Source: Chlorops oryzae (lineage: Eukaryota; Arthropoda; Insecta; Diptera; Chloropidae). Taken from it: a DNA stretch of 64,000 bases. The notes beneath the pieces are model-generated. The model saw nothing but the letters and a program-made list of their open reading frames with translations, was not told where the DNA came from and did not search any database. The stretch lies in assembly GCA_020466095.1 (NCBI GenBank), contig CM035806.1, forward strand, positions 4,077,363 through 4,141,362, in the 5' to 3' direction. Position 1 is the first letter of the stretch; each line of letters starts with the position of its first letter. This document shows, piece after piece, positions 58,601 through 64,000 of this stretch. The position numbers and the translations under genes were made by a program.

Positions 58601-61600
58601 TATTTTCGTCTGCCGTTTCAGAATGTGAAAAAACTGTTAAAGGGTCTGGCGGGTTAAGCAAAGGCATGCGGCATCATGAATGGAATTTTTAAATTTTGTT
58701 GATTTTTCGATAGGTGCCATCTAAAAACACTGTGGAGACTACTTTTTAGATTTTTATTATGAACAGTCCTTGAAATATCTTTGAAAATCCTTTTTTCAAA
58801 ATTTTATATCTCAAAAACTAATTAAGATAAGAAGATGAAACAAATGTTGGGCAATTTCTAATATAAGGGGAAATTTAAAAAAAAATTTTTTATTTTTACA
58901 CTGAGAAAAATTTTCCCAAAAAAACTAAAAAGACAATTTTAACAATTTTTTTCAATGTATTCCCAGTTTGAGGCCACTCTACAAATTTCTTTAAAAAATA
59001 CCTCTAAGTATTTGCTTTCATTTAAAAAAAAGTTTCATTCAAATTAAATGGCGCAACAGTGAGATATTCAAAAAATTACAAGTGCACATAGATGCTCTAG
59101 TACTAATATCCAGTACAAATGTGCGAAAATGATACAAAACACATTACTCATACGGCATGGTTTTTAAAAATTCAATATCTCCAGAAATAATTGAGATAAA
59201 AAGATGAAACAAACGGTGAATTATTGTTAATAAAACAAGGTATTTTTTTAAACATTCAAAAGGTTTCACAAAAACTTAAATACACTGAAAAAAATTGTTA
59301 ATTTTTTTATTTATTTTTTGTGAAAAAATTTTTCTCTGTGTAAAATTTAAAAAAAATTTCCTTTAATTTCTTGTTTTATTACCTATCGGTCGTCATTTAT
59401 TTCATCTTTCTATCTTAATTAGTTTTTGAGATATAAAATTTTGAAAAAGGGCTTATTAAAAAAAAGTTTTCATAAATATTTCACGGACACTGAGCAATGG
59501 GAACATAAAAATCGGTTTCTAAAGTATTTGAAACAAACCTTTAAGACTCCTTTCAGAGGGCCGATTGCCTCGCTGAGCCGGCAAGACCCTTTTTATTAAA
59601 AAAAATATTTAAAAAAAATAGCTATTTAAAGCCTGCATACAAGAATTCTTATAAAATGGAAAAAGAAAAAGAAAAAAAAACTAAATCCCGATTTACTCTC
59701 AACGGACCAATTTACTTCAAGGCGAATTTTTTTTTTCCTATCATTTAATTTTCATTTTGTTTCTCTTTCTTTCCTGCAAACTATTCCCTTCCTCTTCAAA
59801 TACCACACCAACCTATACCTCATTGAAATTCTTGCCCCCACCCCCTATCCATCCATTCGATCCACAACAACAAACAAAAAAAAAAAAAAAAAAAAAATCT
59901 TCAATTCCTCATCAGCCGAATCAACTTCCTGTCGACGAGGATGAAAAACCATCGAAAAAGGAAATTTTAGAGCTTGCCGAAAATTCAGAAGTATTCAGCC
60001 AATCGACAATAAAACCAGAAATAACCGAAACCGATAAACCCGAAGATGTTAACGATGACGAAACATCGCCGCCGCCGCCGCCACCTCCGACTCCAGAAGT
60101 GCCAACATTATCCGATGAAGGGTCATATTTAAGTCCACCGCATCTAGAACCAGTAGAAGCTATTACAAGTCAGCCGACCGATGAGTTACCAGACACAACA
60201 ATCACACCGAATACTGATGATGAGATTGCCGCCACCATCCCATCGGACTCACCAGTCGAATCGGAATCGATTGAAACAGCAGCAGCAACAACAACTTTAC
60301 CAACCGAGACTGACTCATCGTCTCAAATCGATGCAATCGATTGCAATCGATGCAATCGATGCTGTATCGGAAATATCACGGAATCTAGTAGCACCGCCAA
60401 TCGACGATCACAATCACAAATTCGATGCTGACGCAACACCAATCGACGAGGAACGCGCCGATGTGAATAAAAAAGCCGCAACGCTATTTATCTCAGGCCT
60501 ACATTTGACTAAAAATGAAAATACCATCGAAACTGCCACCACCGCAGTCGAAAGTGCCGCCGAGACAACGCAGCAGCCCCCGCTTTTGATTCACGTTCCC
60601 GACGATCATTCATACTTAACCGATTGGATATCGAGTACGATGATGACGGTCATTCCCACAACTGACGCAACACTGATGCCCACGGCAATAACAACGACGC
60701 CAGCGACAATAGAAAACTCATCATCCGATTTGGGCACGCTTCAAGCACGCTTAAGAAACTATCGTCTATTGTCGAGCCTGCAACGTGCCAAGGCAAAGCC
60801 ATTGATCTATGGCAAACGAGGTGGTTCGCGTTCCAGCTCAATGTCGACGACAACAACAACAACAGCGAAACCAACGCCGACAACAATCAGTTATCTAAAA
60901 CGTGTGGCCGCCAGTCGTTTGAGGCTCAATGCGCGTCTGATCGCCACTGGCGGTGGTGGTCTTGGTGGTCTTGGTGGTGGCAGCAGCAAACCGCACCACT
61001 CAATAACGCTAGCTGCAAATCCAGCAATCTCGCTGGTCGATAACGCACTCGATCCGAATAGCAACAAAAAACTTATCGTACGAAACATCGATAAGGATTC
61101 AGCAAATACAAGCAACAATGTTGCCAATGTTGACACAAAACATGAATCCAAAGCTCAATTGAAAACCGATAAAATCCTCAACATTCCCACTTGGGAGAGC
61201 GTTAAGAGTAGTCTTCAACGTTTTCAGACCAACAACAACAAGGATCCAAAGAATAATAATCTTCAATTGAAAACAGCAAACGTTGAATTAATTTCAACAA
61301 ATACCATCAGCTCAACATCAACAATACCAACAACAACAGCGGCCACCCGAAATCCTCTAATCCGTACACGAAATCGTACGTCCTTCTTCAGGTCAAGAGA
61401 ATCAACAATGACGAGTTCAACGTCCACCACGACAACGTTACCAACACCAACACCAACACCACACCGACATCAATATCAAGTTCATCTCCATCGTCGTCCT
61501 CATCGTCATCATCATCATCATCATTATCAGCCTTTAGCAAATTTCTACCTCTTAGCTTATTAAATTCACTGCAAAGCATTGCACCGTCTCCAGCACCGTC

Positions 61601-63195
61601 ACAATCAGCGTCCTTTGTAGAGACTAGTAGTCAAAATCAAAACATTTTCCGTACGCCTTCAACTTCAACTTCAACTTCATCATATTCATTATTCCCCCAT
61701 GGAGCTACAGCAGACAACACGAATTTGAACTCGAACTCTGCTACAGCGCCAGATAAATTCATCTCGTTTGAAAAGCTAACGCGCTCCATTGTGGATGATT
61801 CTATTTTACAGAACTATCGTGCTGGTCCGATTCTCGGTAGATCATCACTGGGCTCCGCAACGAATGATAATGCCCCATCGTCATCGTCATCAGGATCATC
61901 GAGCTCAACTTTTGCGCAAAACATTTTAGCGAGCTACACACAACAGCCCGTACCTCGTAAGTTCATATGATAATAATCATTTTTCATATACATACCTATA
62001 ATCCACAACACATTTTCCATTTCCTTTCGTTTTTCCCCCCGCCCGCGTTTTGCTACCTACATATAAAAACACCATAGCATCAACTCAACAAACCCGTCCG
62101 CAGAATTTGGTAAATTTACCCATATATAAAAATCAACTAACTGATGCAGCAACAACAACAACAACAACACCAACAACAACAGTCCGAATACCCATTGTTG
62201 TTGCACGCGCCCAAGGCCAGCGCATTGAACCCGATAATGTCTCATCGGTAATATCATCGTTGATTAACCAACAACAAATATCAATCCCGAAGCCAGTCCC
62301 AAGCACATCATATGAACCTCTGAACGATTTCTTGACAAGGAAATTCGGTAATCTTCCAGCAAAAACGTTCGCATTCGAGACTTCACCAAACTTCAATTCA
62401 CCATTTGCGCAAAGTCAACAGCAACAACAAAAGGCACAACAACAACAACAACAACAGCTAAAATATTCTCAATATGAGAATAAAAAGCAGCCGCAACATT
62501 TGCAATTCAACCAGCTTCAACAATTGAAACAGCAACAACAATACCAACAAAACGTTCAACAACAAAATTCACCATCATTCAAAGCACAACAACAATATCA
62601 GGCAATACCACAACAGCTTGTATACCAGAATCAACTTCAGCCTCAATATCAATTAAATCAACAACAAAATTCGATCATCAATTTAGCAGCTCAACAATCA
62701 AGATCAAACAATAATAATAATAATAATAACAACAACCAATTCACCACATTCAACTTCGATCAACAAAATAAGCTTGCATCAATTTTCAACTCATTACAAC
62801 CACCAGCAACACCCTCACCTCTGTTAACCCAGAACATCTTTGAGACTTTTAAGAAACAACAGCAACAATTGCCAGCATTTCCACCACTGGCATCAGCACC
62901 ATTAACCACAACAACAACAACAACAACCTCATCTCAAAATCCATCGAAATTCGATGGTACAAATAATTTTCTCAACGTTCAATTGCCCTCACTTCCCAAT
63001 GGCTTGATACCAACGCCCAATAATCAAATCGCTCAAAAGCGTAGCGACGACATCATAACGGATGAGCTGCAGTTCACCGATTTTATGCCGGCAAAATCGA
63101 ACTATCTAAACGGTGCCTCATCATATGATGTGCCATTAAATAGCATTGGTAGGCTACCCAATGATAAGCAAGCGCGATATTATCTAAGATACTAA
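55650..63195 (+). CDS. Secreted chitin-binding protein, CPAP1-like (one ChtBD2 domain, long low-complexity tail; six coding exons)
   Basis: Inferred coding exons: 55650-55671, 55727-55817, 55904-56016, 56488-57559, 59916-61956, 62078-63195, about 1,485 codons. Residues 1-23 are a signal peptide (LFCFLLLFLLNPIEA, cleavage before QE). A conserved N-terminal motif follows, HFDLRHTIPGIPEVDYPIYS. Then comes one peritrophin-A/ChtBD2 domain (about residues 66-128) with six cysteines in SFVC, ESRC, FRIC, GFLC, YFVC and NVNC, spaced 14-5-13-12-7. The rest is T/S/Q/N/P-rich and probably disordered. Proteins with a single ChtBD2 and this motif form the CPAP1 class that binds chitin in cuticle and apical matrices. 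Splice phases agree at all junctions. Frame breaks near 57055-57080 (CAA run), 60328-60345 (GATGCAATC repeat) and 61440-61475 (CCAACA run) look like assembly indels. The exact Drosophila orthologue is not assigned. Confidence 0.85.
55727..55817 (+). CDS. CPAP1-like coding exon 2 (signal peptide)
   Basis: Acceptor tttttttttcag|CTCTA, donor GTGAG|GTAAAT. It encodes ALFCFLLLFLLNPIEAQENF then EDAEKLSDLV. The preceding G (exon 1) and first CT form the Ala codon. It ends with AG of a Ser codon completed by C in exon 3. Confidence 0.85.
55904..56016 (+). CDS. CPAP1-like coding exon 3 (pre-domain motif and first cysteine)
   Basis: Acceptor gtatatag|CTCTGG, donor GAAG|GTATGC. It encodes SSGQHFDLRHTIPGIPEVDY and PIYSNVPETSFVCTGRHE. 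The ChtBD2 domain is split by the following intron, after the first cysteine; that intron hosts MITE copy B. Confidence 0.87.
56040..56403. mobile_element. 364-bp MITE, copy B, inside the intron that splits the ChtBD2 domain
   Basis: CCCAGCAGTTATTTAGGAAA to TACAAATAACTGCTGGG; inverted relative to copy A at 53803-54166. It starts 24 bp after the splice donor and ends 84 bp before the acceptor, so it makes up most of this 471-bp intron. Without it the intron would be about 107 bp. Confidence 0.8.
56424..56458. repeat. (TG)n microsatellite
   Basis: GTGTGTGT run in the same intron, between MITE copy B and the acceptor. Confidence 0.85.
56488..57559 (+). CDS. CPAP1-like coding exon 4 (rest of ChtBD2, basic/Ser-Thr region)
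   Basis: Acceptor tgtatgcag|GATACT, donor TTCACG|GTAAGT. It reads GYYADIESRCQAFRICTHTA, GFGFLCPNGTLFNQ, YFVCDWYRNVNC. An R/K/S/T-rich stretch follows (PASGRKSVTRDQVESAHNRG). After the frame break at about 57055-57080 it reads NEDTSSSSSVTIDDVYVNSL, then FDRTNAHIIAEPRRQRYQNR and KQTPSTVRFT. Both frames are protein-like on their own side of the break, which supports an indel rather than an exon end. Confidence 0.85.
57779..58634. repeat. 176-bp tandem repeat, five copies
   Basis: Units begin TTTTTAGGGGGATATTGTGG at about 57780, 57955, 58125, 58300 and 58476 and contain GCATACCTTTAGGTGTTCAC. Copies are nearly identical and differ mainly by short deletions (for example GCCTCATG versus GCTCATG). 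Confidence 0.92.
58641..59592. mobile_element. Foldback element with AGGGTCTGGCGGGTTAAGC-type ends
   Basis: The left end AGGGTCTGGCGGGTTAAGCA and the inverted right end (TGCCTCGCTGAGCCGGCAAG ACCCT) pair. The arms share AAAATTTTATATCTCAAAAA, ATTAAGATA and GATGAAACAAA. The centre contains an ACACTGAAAAAAATT/AATTTTTCTCTGTGT MITE at 59284-59342. A single-arm relative is at 32265-32490. Confidence 0.55.
59916..61956 (+). CDS. CPAP1-like coding exon 5 (acidic, then Thr/Ser-rich low-complexity region)
   Basis: Acceptor cctcatcag|CCGAAT (phase 0), donor GTACCTC|GTAAGT. It begins PNQLPVDEDEKPSKKEILEL, then poly-Pro (SPPPPPPPTPEVP) and IDAID repeats. After a frame break at about 60328-60345 it reads DAVSEISRNLVAPPIDDHNH, DDHSYLTDWISSTMM, LQARLRNYRLLSSLQRAKAK and SYLKRVAASRLRLNARL. 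After a second break at about 61440-61475 it reads NTTPTSISSSSPSSSSSS, LSLLNSLQSIAPSPAPSQS, DKFISFEKLTRSIVDDSIL. The first break needs one extra base (GATTGC within GATGCAATC repeats), the second one missing base. If the donor is skipped, translation ends at 61970. Confidence 0.78.
62078..63195 (+). CDS. CPAP1-like coding exon 6 (Q/N-rich C-terminus)
   Basis: Acceptor aacaccatag|CATCAACT; the split codon C+CA gives Pro. It reads PSTQQTRPQNLVNLPIYKNQ, AQGQRIEPDNVSSVISSLIN, YEPLNDFLTRKFGNLPAKTF, then long Q and N runs, and ends ...GRLPNDKQARYYLRY with TAA at 63193-63195. The frame is unbroken over 370 codons despite the CAA repeats. Confidence 0.82.
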
Positions 63196-63580
63196 ATATA
63201 TAAGAGAGAGAGAGAGACAGATAGAGGAAATGCAAAATCTACAACAATTTTGCGATGTTGCATTGTGTATTTCCATTAACTAGAATGATAAGGGCAACAA
63301 TATGCCTCTAGAAATATTTAGAAACTTCTTTAGCTCTTTAGCTCTTTCTCTTTCACACTACTCTCTCTCTCTCTCTCTCTCTCTCTCATCTCTATCTCTC
63401 TCTTTCTCTTTGTCTATCTCGCTGTTCGGTCTTCTTTGCAAGAAGATTATTTGTACAATTTTTCAAATCTATCTCTTAAAGTCATATATATCTTCGGCCA
63501 TTTTGCTTTAAATATATTATATATATTTATTAATTATAGAATTTATAGTAAGAAATAAATATATTTTTGTATATTTATTC
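63196..63580 (+). terminator. 3'UTR of the CPAP1-like gene and candidate polyadenylation signal
   Basis: The AATAAA at 63554-63559 is the first canonical signal after the stop. It is preceded by (GA)n at 63203-63217 and (CT)n at 63362-63387. Confidence 0.5.
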
Positions 63581-64000
63581 AATCAAAGTAAAATGGGTCT
63601 TTCAATTTTTGCCATGTCGTGTTGGGCAGCACTGACAATCGAGGGCACGACTGATTGCATTAATTTTGAACTTTTCATATGAACCATGCTCATATGTATG
63701 TGTGCTTGAGCGAGTCATATTCACTGAAAAAAATATTTGAAGCGTAACCTAATAGTCAGTAGGTCGCCACCGAAAATATTTATGTGACCTGCCATAACGC
63801 TAGTCATTGGTGACCACCCATTTTACTAGTCATAATAAGACAGAATAATAGACAGGCTATAATACTCTTTTCAAATCAAATCTAGGAAGCTTTTTCCTCT
63901 AGAGCTGGGGAACTATCGATAGTTGCGACCATTGATATTCTCGATAATCGATAGTCTGAAATATCGATAGTACTACATATCTGAAGAGTTATTTTAAAAA
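63581..64000. other. Downstream flank with clustered ATCGATAG words
   Basis: AACTATCGATAGTT (63911), CGATAATCGATAG (63942) and TATCGATAG (63962) lie within 60 bp. TATCGATA-type words are DRE/BEAF-32-type sites in Drosophila promoters and insulators. They could mark the neighbouring gene's promoter beyond the window, or be simple sequence. No gene seen. Confidence 0.35.

Larger units (their letters stand above)
57560..59915 (+). other. Intron 4 of the CPAP1-like gene
   Basis: It holds the 176-bp tandem array (57779-58634) and a 0.95-kb foldback element (58641-59592), then about 300 bp ending in poly-A and the pyrimidine tract tcttcaattcctcatcag. The two repeats occupy most of the intron. Confidence 0.7.

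Overview
The window looks like nuclear DNA of a fly (Diptera, most likely a higher brachyceran). It is AT-rich, full of microsatellites and small transposons, and its genes carry GT-AG introns. The minus-strand gene at the left end encodes a protein that matches Drosophila Staufen as I know it, motif by motif. I could run no database search, so the species is not named.

Layout. (1) About 1.1-16.9 kb, minus strand: staufen. It has six coding exons carrying five double-stranded-RNA-binding domains (dsRBDs), with long Q/N/H/P/G-rich linkers. The intron that splits dsRBD5 holds a nested transposon stack: a hAT-type element with a perfect 8-bp target-site duplication (TSD), a pogo-like MITE inside it, and a Himar1-like mariner inside it. 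The duplicated 8 bp are exactly the first 8 bases of that intron (GTGAGTAC), so the 5' splice site was duplicated. (2) About 17-55.6 kb: a gene-poor stretch. It holds large GAT/ATC and CTAT/GTCT simple-sequence arrays, four copies of a mini-me-like dipteran element (one hosting a 0.6-kb GTCT/TTCC array), foldback MITEs of several families, two tRNA-like SINE heads and one dead-on-arrival RTE-like LINE end with a 17-bp TSD. (3) About 55.6-63.2 kb, plus strand: a secreted protein with one N-terminal chitin-binding type-2 domain (CPAP1-like, cuticle/apical matrix) followed by about 1,350 residues of low-complexity T/S/Q/N-rich sequence. It is encoded by six coding exons, and its introns host a 364-bp MITE and a five-copy 176-bp tandem repeat.

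Both genes are interrupted by reading-frame breaks in repetitive stretches (six in staufen, three in the CPAP1-like gene). Eight of the nine are explained by one missing base. Splice phases and domain content are otherwise intact, so I read these as assembly or long-read indels rather than pseudogenisation. The two genes are not an operon and show no evident functional link. One acts in mRNA localisation, the other in extracellular matrix.

The most notable finding is the transposon insertion at the staufen splice donor. I found no evidence of a wholly new multi-gene system here.
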